NCBI GenBank assembly: GCA_013368375.1
Contig: JAACJP010000029.1
Location: 310,001-374,000, forward strand
Length of the DNA stretch: 64,000 bases
Origin: Tricholomella constricta
Taxonomy: Eukaryota > Basidiomycota > Agaricomycetes > Agaricales > Lyophyllaceae
Direction: 5' to 3'
Shown: positions 9,882 through 21,015 of the stretch, one piece after another
Numbering within the stretch: position 1 is the first letter of the stretch
Layout of the letters: every line of letters begins with the position of its first letter
Program-made: the position numbers and the translations under genes
Notes under the pieces: model-generated
Database searches by the model: none
The model's input: only the letters and a program-made list of their open reading frames with translations
Told to the model about the DNA's origin: nothing

Positions 9882-11141
9882 ATGTCTATCATCGCCCTCA
9901 ATTCTATTGACCAAGAGATTGCCGTCGCGGTTGCAAGCGGGGATCGTGCCGCCCTGGCCGCGGTTTACAAGAAAGCAGTATGGTTCATTTTTATTTGACT
10001 TCCCTTCATATTACTGACTGCACTTTATTGATGTAGAAAAAAGTCTGGCCCGAGGCAAAGGCCAGCACTGACCCAAAGGTGGTCGAGGCCCGGCTCACGT
10101 CCCTCCTTGGCGCCACTGTCAGGGAACTGCAGGGCATTCAGCACGGCCCCAAGGACTTTGATGAGCGGCTTAAGGGCCTCCGAAAAATTGTGCGGGTGCA
10201 TGAGCGGGCATCCGCGGCCAATGCTGCAAGGGCCGCAGAGGAGGCGAGGGCCGCAGAGGAGGCGAGGGCCGCGGAGGCGGAGGCGAGGGCAGAGCTGGCG
10301 AGGAGAAAGAGGGAGGAGTTGGAGAAGGAGTTGAGGGAGAAGGCTGCGAAGGAGAAGGCCCAAAGGCAGGCGAAGAAAAGGGCAGAGAAGGAGAGGAAGG
10401 AGGCAGAGAGGGAGCGGAAGGCGCTGGAAGAGGAGGAGAGGGCAAGGGCAGAGAGAGAGAAGGAGAGGATGAGGGCAGAGAAGGCCGCCGGCAAGGGCGC
10501 CTCCTAGGAGAAGGCCGCAGACTTGGAGAGGGCAGAGAAGGAGAGGCAGAGGAAGGAAAAGGGGAAGGACAGGGAAGTAGCAGAGCCCGCGGGTGTACAG
10601 CCCGGTAAGTTCACTTCTTTCTTTCATTGCTCATACTGACCATTTATGCAAGGGCCCCGTATCCGTGCCGCGGACCCCCTCCCCTCCGCTGCGGATATGG
10701 GCCACTCATTTCAGGACTTGGCCCGGGAGGATGACGAAGACATGGATGCGTCGCTCTACGACCCCCCGTGTGCGCGATGCCTGCGAAAGGGGCTGGGCTG
10801 CTTGAAACCGGGGGGAACGAAGGCGACTGCATGCTTGCCTTGCAAGTATGCAAAGCAAAGCTGCATCCATGCAGCGGTGCTTGGGGCGTCCGACTCCGCG
10901 GGATGGTCAAAGCCCAGCAAGCGGGCAAGGAACTTGACCCCAGAGTATGTCCCAAGCGAGGAGGACAATGCCGCGGGCCCATCCAGTAAGTCTCTTTTCT
11001 TTTTTGGTTCAAACTATTGTTAACACCTTTACAGTGACCTGTGCCGAGCGCGCCACTGCAATGTCCGCCCCCGCAATGTCCGCCCCCGCTGATATGCACC
11101 CTCTTCGGCTGGTCACCAATCCGACGTCCCGACCACTGTAA
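9882..11141 (+). pseudogene. KDZ-cargo coiled-coil protein with Zn2Cys6-like cluster, one internal stop
   Basis: Four exons (9882-9977, 10037-10604, 10653-10985, 11035-11141) join in frame to 368 codons. The N-terminus MSIIALNSIDQEIAVAVASG is followed by a helical region, then a long Ala/Glu/Arg/Lys coiled coil (about residues 100-205) with heptads such as AEEARAAEEARAAEAEAR. A TAG at 10505-10507 interrupts the coil (CAG to TAG would explain it). After it comes an acidic stretch and a cysteine cluster C-x2-C-x6-C-x10-C-x2-C-x6-C (CARCLRKGLGC then CLPCKYAKQSC), then TPEYVPSEED. The spacing fits a Zn(II)2Cys6 cluster, so a DNA-binding role is plausible but inferred. It resembles the relic at 4800-6160. 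The last exon may run into the repeat copy that begins soon after. Confidence 0.6.
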
Positions 11142-11453
11142 ACCGCCCAAAGATGCACGCGACAACATCGACCGACTCGCCGACCAACTCCCGACCAAAC
11201 ACGACCTACTCGACTCGGCCGACCTCGTTCTCGGGCGCCAGAGATTGGAGTAACCATGTAGTCACCAAGCGACCACGCACGTTCATCTGTCAAAATGTCA
11301 AAACCCCGACTTGGCGCCTTACCCATGACGCATTGACCGACAAAGCCACTCCGTCTCCTATTCACGGCACAGATCTGACTAGCTCAAGGAGTCCCGTAAT
11401 CACCGACTGCCCTGATCACGTATCCGATCCGACACTGGTATCCGATCCATAAC

Positions 11454-12062
11454 GCGCCACACTCGACTTGTCCTCAGAAAAGCGCCGCGCGGCACCAGAC
11501 TTGGCGACAACCTAACGTGAAACACCTGCATGGTCGCACTAAGAGTCGGTGATCTGGCTTTTCCATATAAACCATCCCGTGTAGTACCTACCGTTCTCCC
11601 AGTGAATTACAGCCCGTATTTTCCCTCACCTTCAGAGTTAATAGCTCAAAAACCATTGTCGCTGTCGTCTCCGAACCGTTCTCATCGTATAAACCCGTCG
11701 CAAACCGCCGTAACCGTCGCCACTGTCGTAAATCTCGTAAACTGCCGTATCTGTCTGCTCGTACTCGTCGCCCGAACCCGTGAGTTCTCGGTATTAACAT
11801 CGTTCGTCTCGTTGTCACGTCACCGACATCAGCAGTCGCGTTGCCGACCCGTTCCAGCTGGGAACTATCGCATACTATCACGCTCGTCGCATCGCCGTCG
11901 GTTCGACTAATATCAAGTCGGATCGTCTTTACCTTCGTCCGAACCATCCTTATAGCCCTGCACTCTTGCGTGTTTGGGAACTTTTAACACTTCTCGCCCC
12001 CCTATAGTTGTTAGTTGTTTTTGTTGTTGTGTACAGCACCTACAGGCCTTCTAGCACTATCA
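11454..12062 (+). repeat. Dispersed ~600-bp repeat, copy 2
   Basis: Direct repeat of 6294-6893 (see there). This copy lies inside the KDZ element immediately upstream of the ATG at 12068, so it supplies that gene's 5' region. The preceding 11142-11453 stretch shows no gene. Confidence 0.75.
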
Positions 12063-12067
12063 CCGCC

Positions 12068-12815
12068 ATGTCCGCGTCCTCTGAGTCCACGGAGCTCGCT
12101 TCACTGCTTGCTCAGAATGCAAGCCTGCAGTCCACCCTGGCCCAAATGAAGGCCACAGTGAAGGAGCTCCTCAGACGGGACAGGCGAAGGGGATTTGACA
12201 TGGAGCTTCTCCGTCTGGAGATGGAGGAGCTCAACAACACGGACAAGGAGTTGAAGGAGCAGGGGATGAACACCGCGGCGGTCAGCCAATACCATGGGGA
12301 GGAGCTGTGGCGGATCCGCAGGCGATTGGCAAGGGTTGAGAGAAGGGGTTCTGGGCAGCAGGGAAGGCCCATGGCGACACCCGCGGAGACACCGCTGGAG
12401 ACACCCGCGGCGACACCCGCAGCGATGCACTTGGCAGATGTGCCCCCAGAATGGGCCGCGGCGATGGCCGCAGCAACACCCGCGGACCCCGATGCTCTCG
12501 GGGAAACAGACATGGACTGGGAGGCATCCCCACCTCCTCCCCCTCGAGCAACTCCGCCCCCCCTCCCAACATCACCTGCCAAGTCCGTGGCTTCATCGGC
12601 CCCTCCGTGCAGTCGGGCATTGGGCAGGCCAAGCCGCCTGTCAACTCCAACATCCACGCCATCCACCCCTGCCAAGTCCTCCGCCGGCACCAAAAACCCC
12701 CTCCCCAAGGCTGACCACCCCCCCACCCCCAACTCCAAGCCCCCCTACCAGCCCCCGAGGTGTCAAGCGCAAGGCGTCGGATGAGGGTGATAGTGACAGG
12801 CCCTCAAAAAAGTGA
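12068..12815 (+). CDS. KDZ-cargo coiled-coil, proline-rich protein of unknown function
   Basis: It starts MSASSESTELASLLAQNASL. Residues 15-110 are a strongly predicted coiled coil (KELLRRDRRRGFDMELLRLE, then LWRIRRRLARVERRG). After that come threonine/proline repeats (TPAETPLETPAATPA) and a long proline-rich disordered tail. The reading frame ends at 12784. The overlapping frame ends more naturally at 12815 with a basic, nuclear-signal-like RGVKRKASDEG and RPSKK, so a one-base shift in the proline-rich part (about 12650-12720) is likely. The upstream 600 bp is repeated at 6.3-6.9 kb. The gene is convergent with the minus-strand gene ending near 13030. Nothing enzymatic is visible; structural or protein-protein roles are guesses. 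Confidence 0.55.
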
Positions 12816-13029
12816 ATGTGCACCCCGCGGACATGATTTTTGGCGACCACGCGGACAATCGTTTTTTTGCAAACCCGCGGACATTTATATACATATTTTT
12901 TTGTAGTCTCATGCATATATATCTTGTAATACTTCTTCAATATAGTAGCAAGATCAAGAAGTAAATTGTATTATACTTTCAAAGTAGTATATACAAAATA
13001 ATAGTGCTCTCCAAAATCAGAATTTTCTC
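12816..13029. other. AT-rich gap between convergent KDZ-cargo genes
   Basis: It holds three CCGCGGAC-type motifs (near 12822, 12849 and 12884) followed by AT-rich sequence, with no gene. It probably contains both 3' ends. Confidence 0.6.
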
Positions 13030-15226
13030 TTAAGTAAAATGTGAAGTCAAGTACAAGCAAAAGACTAGCGGCGCTTTGATCTTCCAATGCCAACCCCCGC
13101 GGACTTCTTTGTTGTGGCTCGTGTTGTGGTCCCATTGCGTGTGCGGCTGCCCCTGGTATTGGCACCAAAGTCCGCGGCCTCCGCAAGCAGCAAATCCTGT
13201 CTTGCGCTTGGTCTGTCCTTCAACATGCTTGCGCTTGCGTGTGACCGGAGGTGGGGGTGGAGTTGGTGTACCAGGCAGAGAGGGAGTAGGAGTGTTGGGT
13301 GGCGGAGTTACCTCGTTGAGCAGCTGCATTGCAGTTGCCGGCATCATATACTGTGGCAGCCCTTCGCCAGGCCCATTGATGGGTGCCTGAGTCGGAAGTC
13401 TGCGGGCATTTAAGCGGTGCATTGTTGTTTCGTCAATGGTGACCTGAGTTTCATTGATGTTGAGACCATATTCATCAGTCTGTTCTCCAGGTCCGGGTAT
13501 GTTGGATGCTCCGCGGGATGTGTTGGGTGGTCCGTGGGAGTCGTTATCTTGTGATTGATTCTGATTGTGTTCTGAGAGTTCATCGGGTGGTAAGTGAGGT
13601 CCGTTATCCGGTAATGGATTGAATCCCAGGGGTGTCAGATGTTGGTTTTCATCTGGTTGTTCGCCGCCACTGCCTTCCAGGTCCGACATCGGAATAAGGC
13701 TTTCTAAGGGGTCCGGAGCGGGTGCTTTTTTTTTGCCCTTCTTCCGCCTTGCTTTCTTTGCTGCTGCCGCGGCAGCCAAAGCTTCCTGGTCCTTTCGCGC
13801 CCCATAGACCGCCTCCATTCTCTCCTTTTTCTTGGCCAAGTAACTGGACCAGTGAAAGGTCTCTGAGGGTCCAAGCCTCTTCTGGCGAGAGTGCCAGAAG
13901 TCAAGCAAATCCTGGAGTTCACTTAGTCGGAGGTTCCGCGGGTCTTGAATTCGGATGTCCGCGGGCACATACTCCGCAGAGATGAACATCCCATTGTTGG
14001 CCTTTATGGAAGTGAATGGAGGGGATGAGTAGAGGTGTCCAGATGCTAGTTCTGTAAGGAAATTAGTATGGGTGGTCTGATATGACATTATCACATACTA
14101 TAATGATGTTTTAGGAAGGCGCGGACCAGAAGCTCAAGGTCATCTTTGCTTTGTTGCACCCCTTCTACTAACTCAGGTAGAATTGGAAAACCATCATTTT
14201 GTTGATCCAGCTGTAGATCTGGACGTGGCTCAATCACTGTATCAATCTGATGCAAGGGGTCTGGTGCAATAGACTCCTGGAGGGAAAGGACATAGTCTAT
14301 AAGCTTTCTTTTGAAGTCCTTCACCATGTGCGGAAAGGTATCAATGAAACCTTTGCTGATCACTCCTGCATTTGCCGCAATGCTGTCATGACTGCTCCGC
14401 GGTGAACATCAGCACAAGTCCGCGGAGTCGATGAACAACTCACGCCCGGACATTCAGTTGCCCATCTTGCCCTTTCCATACCACAAAGGTAAGGGACAGC
14501 ATGCCCATCTCTCGCCACCTGTTGGCATCCTCATTCTCCACTCATTGAAAGCCCCGCTTATCCGCATTCCTGAGATAAGAAGGTATCAACTCCGAGATGT
14601 CCGCGGACCCCGTGGAGTCATTCACTTGCGCTGCTCCTCAGGGGGAAAGCCCTTGGTGCTCCACTCACGGGCAGTGGCCTCTGCCTCCTGGAGTTGTTGC
14701 GGAGTGAGTTTGTTCATCACCCGTGCCAAAGCCTTGTTGTGTTGCTGGAAGGCCGCGGTGGGAGATTCATTGACCTCCCCCAGTATCTCTTTCAACTCTT
14801 CAGTAATCAAGCCGCGCATTGTCCGATTGACTACCTGGCGCACAGTAACCTTCACAGTACCCGATGACTGGTTATATGATGGGTAGGGCCTCCAGTTGTT
14901 CCTCACCCAATCTGCCAATTTCTGTGTGCTGATCAGCATGATGGCACAGGGATACTCCGTAACCTGACAGACCGTGGTGGCGGACGCAGACTTCTTGTCG
15001 GTCTTGGGTTCTGTTCCCTTTGCCTTCCAGTAGTTGAATATATCAACAAGGACTTTGTCTCTGAAAATGGCCACCCTTTTGTCCTTGTCCGACTCTGACC
15101 GGTACTCCTCTCGGTACTTGTTGAGGACCGCGCGCTCGTCAGCCGGGTAACGGGGCTCCTTGCTTGTCTTCTTTAAGGCCGCGGGGGCATGTGGGACAGT
15201 TTGCGGTGTGAAAATATTTTCGGACA
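13030..15226 (-). CDS. Large KDZ-cargo protein of unknown function, divergent from the transposase gene
   Basis: Minus-strand exons in order. 15226-14622 starts MSENIFTPQTVPHAPAALKK and contains VLNKYREEYRSESDKDKRVA, ADWVRNNWRPYPSYN and KVTVRQVVNRTMRGLITEEL. A poorly resolved stretch lies at 14620-14400. An exon around 14363-14100 encodes SIAANAGVISKGFIDTFPHM. After an intron with a clear CTAAT branch site comes an exon 14038-13030 with SGHLYSSPPFTSIKANNG, a basic KKARRKKGKKK run and a long disordered Pro/Asn-rich tail. I recall similar proteins repeated across basidiomycete genomes, with a KYREEYR...VLVDIFNYW region and a later WVRNNWRP region, but I cannot name a domain. It shares an intergenic region of about 230 bp with the transposase gene. 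The C-terminal frame and the 14.4-14.6 kb part are uncertain and may be broken. Confidence 0.5.
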
Positions 15227-15459
15227 TGGTGGAGCTCCGTAAAGAAATGTTCAACATGCTTGACAGTTATCCCACAGTACCCGCATTTGGCAAGGAATTT
15301 TCCAGTTTAGGTAATATGAGGAACGGGTGCATTGATGGCCCCGATTGTGAGTGCAGCTGACCTTTGCACCACCATGAGGACATGTCCGAGAGTAATCAGT
15401 GATACATCAGTAGACAGTTTCTGATTTTTCCACCATATCAGATCTCACCCTTACCCACC

Positions 15460-16837
15460 ATGTTGCGAGCAGTAAAGCGCACACGTCGCAAGAAGGATGA
15501 AGTCCTTCAGGAAAGTTCTCGTTCACATGCCATGGATGTCTCAGGCATACCCAGAGGAGTGACATTTTGGAATCCAGGAGTGTCCCTTTGCGCAAGAGGT
15601 CACCGGACCCTGCTACATCTGTGTGCAAACCCATGTCCAAACCTTTCAGCATTCGGACATTCACTCAACAGAGCTGGATGACACCACTGATGAGGTTGCC
15701 CCCAAACGGGCCAAGGTGAATTGTTCTTTGATGTATTGTGTACATTGTGTACATGTAACTGAATCAAAGCACAGACACAAGCTGATTACCTTCAAGAGTT
15801 TGTGAACCATGTTCCAGAGCTGTTGGAGGGGCTCCTTGGGAGAGAGTACATTGAGAATCATACTCAATGTTCTGATTGTCCCAAGGGCAACTATGGACGT
15901 TGGCGTTGCCGAGACTGTCTCAGTGACAGGATACTCTGCCGGGGTTGCATGCGGACAACTCACAGGGACAATCCTCTACATCGCATTGAGTTCTGGACAG
16001 GTCAATACTTCCAGGCAGCTCAGCTGCAGGAGGTCGGTACCTACTTGCTGGTCCCTCACTCCTCCGGGAAAGCACTCTGTGATACGCTACAGCTGCAACA
16101 GGAGCAGTTGGAGAAATACCAGGTGGTATATGATGTTGAAGAACAGAAGAACCACCACACAGAGAAGCAAAACGACCCCGCAGGCCCACATGCCAACCCC
16201 GCAGACGCTGCAGACATTACCGAGCAGACTTCCTATGATGCACAGGATGACAATTATATGACGCGTTTGAGCCGCACTTATGGTCTAGAGCCAGGATTTC
16301 ATCCGATAGCTGAGGATGGGTCTACTCTGGACACAGTTGAAGTTGAAGTTGACGAGGAAGATGATGATGACACTGGTCTTTATGATGACCTTCCGGCAAG
16401 AATGCCGCGGCACGATGCATTCAACAATCCTTATGTGCGCATTGTCTATGTCAATGGAATTCACTACATTCCACTTGTCTTCTGTTCATGCCGCGGAGTC
16501 AACCGGGTCAATACAGACCTCATGCACAAACGATTGGTGCCTGCCAGCTTCACTCGGTACAAGACCCTCTTCACCACTGCAGTCCTTGATGATTATCGCC
16601 TTGCAAACCTGGAATGCAAGGCATCTGCATTTCAGTATTGGCACAAACTCAGCCGGACTACCGCTGCAGCAACGAGCTCCGCGGACATCGACAACTTTTA
16701 TCGCAAACTCCGCTGGCTCTCACGTTCATGGAGATGGCTCAAGAAGCTCAAACGGGGTGGCTTTGGCAACAATAACAGAGATCCAATGGAGACCACCGCA
16801 GGGGAGCTTGCCATCTTTTGTCCAACATGTCCGCAGC
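15460..16837 (+). pseudogene. KDZ transposase, N-terminal part with CxC2-like cysteine cluster (gene split by insertion)
   Basis: The probable start MLRAVKRTRRKKDEVLQESS is followed by a frame-uncertain stretch, then TELDDTTDEVAPKRAK, an intron 15716-15774, and a long exon TQADYLQEFVNHVPELLEGL onward. The CxC2 cluster follows: CSDCPKGNYGRWRCRDC, then ILCRGCMRTTHRDNPLHRIE, then FWTGQYF. This is the cysteine-cluster signature found N-terminal to KDZ transposases. An acidic linker (VEVDEEDDDDTG) and the RIVYVNGIHYIPLVFCSCRG region precede the break after CPTC-P-Q at 16837. There the chromovirus inserts with target duplication GCAGC. The frame resumes in sequence at 27755. The role would be transposition of this element. 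Confidence 0.8.
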
Positions 16838-17328
16838 TGTTAGGGGAACGCCCGTTCACGCCCTCCGACGCTCACCGACTGTCCCCCGACACGTGCGATC
16901 GCTCCCGACCGATCGCGCCCCCGACCCCGACGCTCCGACCCAAGCGTCGGTGTACATACTTATACATCCCTGTCGCTACCTCCCCTTCCAGCGCGCGCCC
17001 GATCCCGACGTCCGACATCCCGACGTCGGTCGCCCGACCTCGTGCCCGCGCCCTGAGCCACAAGGATCGGACAGCGTCGGGAACGTGTACATACACGCGC
17101 CGCTGCCCATCCGTTATCATTTACGTACCATACACCCCAGAGAGCCGGCCCTCACGTATCTTACTCGTATATGGTCATCCTCCTGACATGGGGGAATCCT
17201 TTACTCTATTCTCATTGGATTCCCCTCTGCCAGGTAGGTTTACTTACGCTCTCTCTATCGTACATAATATAACATTGGATTCCCCTCTGCCAGCACGACT
17301 AAGCTCTGCAGCTGAGGTCGCCCTAACA
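16838..17328 (+). repeat. 5' LTR of the nested chromovirus
   Basis: 491 bp, TGTTAGGGGAACG to CGCCCTAACA. It differs from the 3' LTR near 16853, 16866, 17176 and 17261. It contains a twice-repeated ATTGGATTCCCCTCTGCCAG block near its 3' end. Confidence 0.95.
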
Positions 17329-17455
17329 GCAGAATAGAGTAACTCTAGAAACCCGACGAAGCCGACCGATCCGCTTCCGCGCCGAAACACGTGTCTGCTA
17401 CACGCGACCGTCCAACGCGCGCTCGCTCCGATCGCCCGCCCAGTCCCGTTTCGAG

Positions 17456-18669
17456 ATGTCCGAATTTGGTGACATGTCGCAGCGACCGTTCTCTCCCTTC
17501 CTCACGACGGAGGAGCGGTTGGCGAATATGGAAGCCACAATTTCGGCTCTCTCTGCCTCCAATACCTCCAACTCGGCCTCTATGGACCGCCTCTCCGCTC
17601 TTTTCGAAAAATTCATGTCGGGGACACCCCCCAATCCCACCCCCGCTGCTCCCGAAGCAGACACGACCACTCCGCCGCCTGAGACGACCACCCTGCTGCC
17701 AGGCTCTCCGCGATCGGGATCACACCACCTCCGACCGTCGCCCCCTCCCATTTACGACGGCGCCCGATTGGGCGGTCGCGCGTTCTTGAACGCCTGCAAG
17801 CTCTACTTCTCCTTGTGCGGGGAAGTTTTGCCGACGACCACGCCCAAATAGTATGGGTGCTGTCGTACATGCAGCACGGGTGAGCCGCCGACTTCGTCAG
17901 TCGGGTGTTCCAGTTCGGAACCGCCAAGGACGTCTTTCCCGCCTGGAAGGACTTCGAAGACACCTTCCGTGGCGAGTTCTTCCTCTTCGACGAGGTCGCT
18001 GATGCCGCGCTCATCCTGGAGTCGACGGCGTACTTCCAGAACAGTCGATCGATCGACGAGTACATCGACTCGTTCCGATCCCTGTGGGTCAAGGCGGGCT
18101 ATCCAGATGGGCGTCACCTGGTCCTCAAATTCCGTCGAGGAATGGACCCGAAGCTCTCGAGGCGACTCGGAAGCATCACCACGGGTCGCCCGCACGATGA
18201 GAAGATTGAGGAGTGGCTGAGGATCGCTCGTTCTCAAGATTTCATCATGAGGTCGGAGGACGACTTCCACCGTCGGATGGTCCCGACAAAGGCGCCCGAC
18301 AGCCGCCAGCCCACCGCCGCAGCTGCACGATGGGCGTTCGCTACTGCCCCCGCTCCCGCTCCCGCTCCTGCTCCCCCCGCCCCCCGCGCTCCTGTCGCAC
18401 CAGCCCCCAGGCCGATCCCCCAGGGCATCCCAATGGACGTAGATCGGATGCGCGATCGAGTCGCGCCTGCCGACGACCACTGTTTCCGGTGCAAGAAAAA
18501 GGGTCACTACTCTCGTGACTGCCCTTTGCGCTGGGACGTGCGCCACATGCTCGATGATGAGCTGGAGGCGCTTATCATGGAACGTCTAGCTCGCAAGGAC
18601 GCAGTCCCCGCCGACCCGACTCCATCGTCGGCCGACGCGACCGCCTCCGACGCCGAGGAGGGTTTTTAA
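17456..18669 (+). pseudogene. Chromovirus Gag with CCHC zinc knuckle, frameshifted
   Basis: It begins MSEFGDMSQRPFSPFLTTEE with a short coiled region (LANMEATISALSASN) and a proline-rich linker. Near 17820 the frame slips by one base: the first frame stops at 17849, and the capsid-like sequence FADDHAQIVWVLSYMQHG continues in another frame, which meets a TGA at 17881-17883. It then runs on through VFQFGTAKDVFPAWKDFEDT to a zinc knuckle CFRCKKKGHYSRDCP (C-x2-C-x4-H-x4-C, near 18481), the nucleic-acid-binding motif of retroelement Gag. It ends EEGF at a TAA preceded by a slippery heptamer. Gag would form the particle; this copy cannot make it in full length. The otherwise near-identical LTRs make the two lesions recent. 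Confidence 0.85.
18660..18666 (+). promoter_or_regulatory. Candidate -1 ribosomal frameshift site between gag and pol
   Basis: The heptamer GGGTTTT is in the canonical X-XXY-YYZ register of the gag frame (GAG GGT TTT TAA), immediately before the gag stop. A -1 slip leads straight into the open pol frame, TTA ATC ACA CAA CAG GTG. The register and position fit programmed frameshifting; no stimulatory structure was tested. Confidence 0.55.
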
Positions 18670-21015
18670 TCACACAACAGGTGGAACGTACGCCCCCGTT
18701 GTCTAGTCGTAATCGGTTCGCTCCTTTATCCGTAGAATACGCCAATACACCTAATATTGCTGCTATTCCGACGAGTGAACTGACCGACAAAGACGTACAA
18801 AACCCCTCCAACCCGACGACACCGATCGCAGTCGCAAAGCCGATCGCCCCGTCGCGTCGTGGCCTACCCCGCTGGGAAAAGCGACTTCCTAGTCGCTTCA
18901 TCGCCGCTGCCTCCCCCTGCCCCAGATCCCTGTGGCTCAACGTCGAACTGGAGACCACCGACACCCAGGAGTCGCATGCCGTCACTGCCCTAGTGGACAG
19001 CGGAGCGACCGGCAGTTTTCTCAATGTCGCTTTCGTCGAGAAACACAAGCTCACGACCAAGGTGCTTAGTCGGCCATCCCCGGTTTACAATGTGGACGGC
19101 ACCCTCAACGAAGGCGGTTCGGTCTCTTGCATCGTAGAAGCTGTCTTGCGATACAACGGTCATACCGAACGAGCCGTCTTCGGGGTCACCCAGTTAGGCA
19201 AGCAAGACATGATCCTCGGGTTCAACTGGCTTAAAAACCATAACCCCGAGATCGATTGGGAGACCAAGGAGGTGAAGATGAGTCGCTGTCCGACGCAGTG
19301 TGACACCTGCAAGGACGAGGTCAAAGCCGATCGGCGCGCACGCACCAGAGTGCGCGCAGCGATCCGCGCCTGTCGAGCCGACGGTATCCCGATGACTGAG
19401 CCCGACCTGCGAGCCCCGACCAACCCATATGTTGAGGACGACTCTGATGAGGAGGAGTTCCTCCCTTACACCCCGATCCTGGAGGAACCTGACCCAGAGT
19501 CTGACGACTTCCTGGTGGAAACCTTCCTGAATGGCGATCGCATCTTCGCGACCGCGATCCATCCGACTCCAACCGCCGAACATATTCGGGCCAGCCAAAC
19601 GACATCGCAGCGACTTGCGGAAGCGCACGCTGCTAACTCCGTGCCCAGAACTTTCCGTGACGCAGTACCGACCCACCTCCACGACTTTGAAGATGTCTTC
19701 TCCAAAGTCGCATTCGATGAGCTTCCAAAGCGCAAGCAATGGGATCATGCCATCGAACTGGAGCCGGGCGCGTCGCCGACGGGCACGAAGGTCTACTCGC
19801 TCTCACCGGCAGAACAGGTCGAACTCGACGCGTTCCTCAAGGAGAACCTCGAGACAGGTCGCATCCGACCGTCCAAGTCGCCCATGGCATCGCCGGTCTT
19901 CTTCATCAAGAAGAAGGACGGGTCGCTCCGACTGGTTCAGGACTATCGGACGCTCAATGCGCTCACAGTGAAGAACCGATACCCGCTGCCCCTCATTAGC
20001 GAACTGGTGAATAACCTTCGCGGCGCGCGGTACTTCACCAAGTTGGACGTCCGATGGGGGTACAACAACGTCCGGATCAAGGAAGGCGACGAGTGGAAGG
20101 CAGCGTTTCGGACGAATCGCGGCCTCTTCGAGCCGCTCGTCATGTTCTTCGGCCTCACGAACAGCCCCGCCACATTTCAGACCATGATGAATGATATCTT
20201 CCGCGATCTGATCGCCGAAGGTGTTGTTTGCGTGTACCTCGATGACATCTTGATTTATACAAAGACGCTAGAGGAACACCATCGGGTCATGCGACTGGTA
20301 CTGGACCGACTCCGCGAACATCAGCTGTTCTTAAAGCCCGAGAAATGCGAATTCGAGCAGACTAAGATCGAGTATCTCGGGCTGATCATTTCGCAAGGGC
20401 AAGCGGAAATGGATCCGGTTAAAGTCGCTGGAGTGTTGGAATGGCCGGCGCCGAAGAACAAGAAGGAGGTGCAAGCGTTCCTAGGCTTCACCAATTTCTA
20501 CCGACGGTTCATCCAGGACTTCTCGCACCACGCCCGACCCCTGTTCGATCTGACGGGCAAGGACGTCGCCTGGCGGTGGGGAGAGTCGGAGCAGTCGGCC
20601 TTTGCCCTTCTGAAGTCTGCGATCACGTCGGGGCCAGTCCTCATGTTCCCCGATGGCGACCGACCGTACCGCATTGAAGCCGACTCCTCCGACTTCGCAA
20701 CGGGCGCGGTCCTGTCGCAAGAGTCGCCGTCCGATGGCAAGTGGCACCCGGTCGCGTTCTACTCGAAGAGCTTGAACGCCGTCGAGCGGAACTACGAGAT
20801 CCATGATAAAGAGATGCTGGCGATCATCCGGTCTTTGGAGGAATGGCGACACTTCGTAGAAGGCGCAAAGCACAAGGTGGAGATCTGGACTGACCACAAG
20901 AACCTTGAGTACTTCCTCACCGCGAAGAAACTCAATCGGCGTCAAGCCCGATGGTCGCTTTACCTCGCTAACTTCGACTTCGCCCTCCACCACCGTCCTG
21001 GCCGTAGCATGGGCA
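18667..21015 (+). pseudogene. Chromovirus Pol, N-terminal half: protease, reverse transcriptase, RNase H
   Basis: The frame is open from the gag end. Retropepsin: TALVDSGATGSFLN (near 18990). Reverse transcriptase: RLVQDYRTLNALTVKNRYPL, then YFTKLDVRWGYNNVRIKEGD, LVMFFGLTNSPATFQ and the catalytic YLDD box (CVYLDDILIY near 20235). RNase H: RIEADSSDFATGAVLSQ, FYSKSLNAVERNYEIHDKEM and IWTDHKNLEYFL. The frame is cut at HHRPGRSMG by the insertion at 21016; the matching continuation KPDALSRR lies at 25573. This is the core of the element's replication machinery. No other lesion was seen in this half. Confidence 0.93.
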
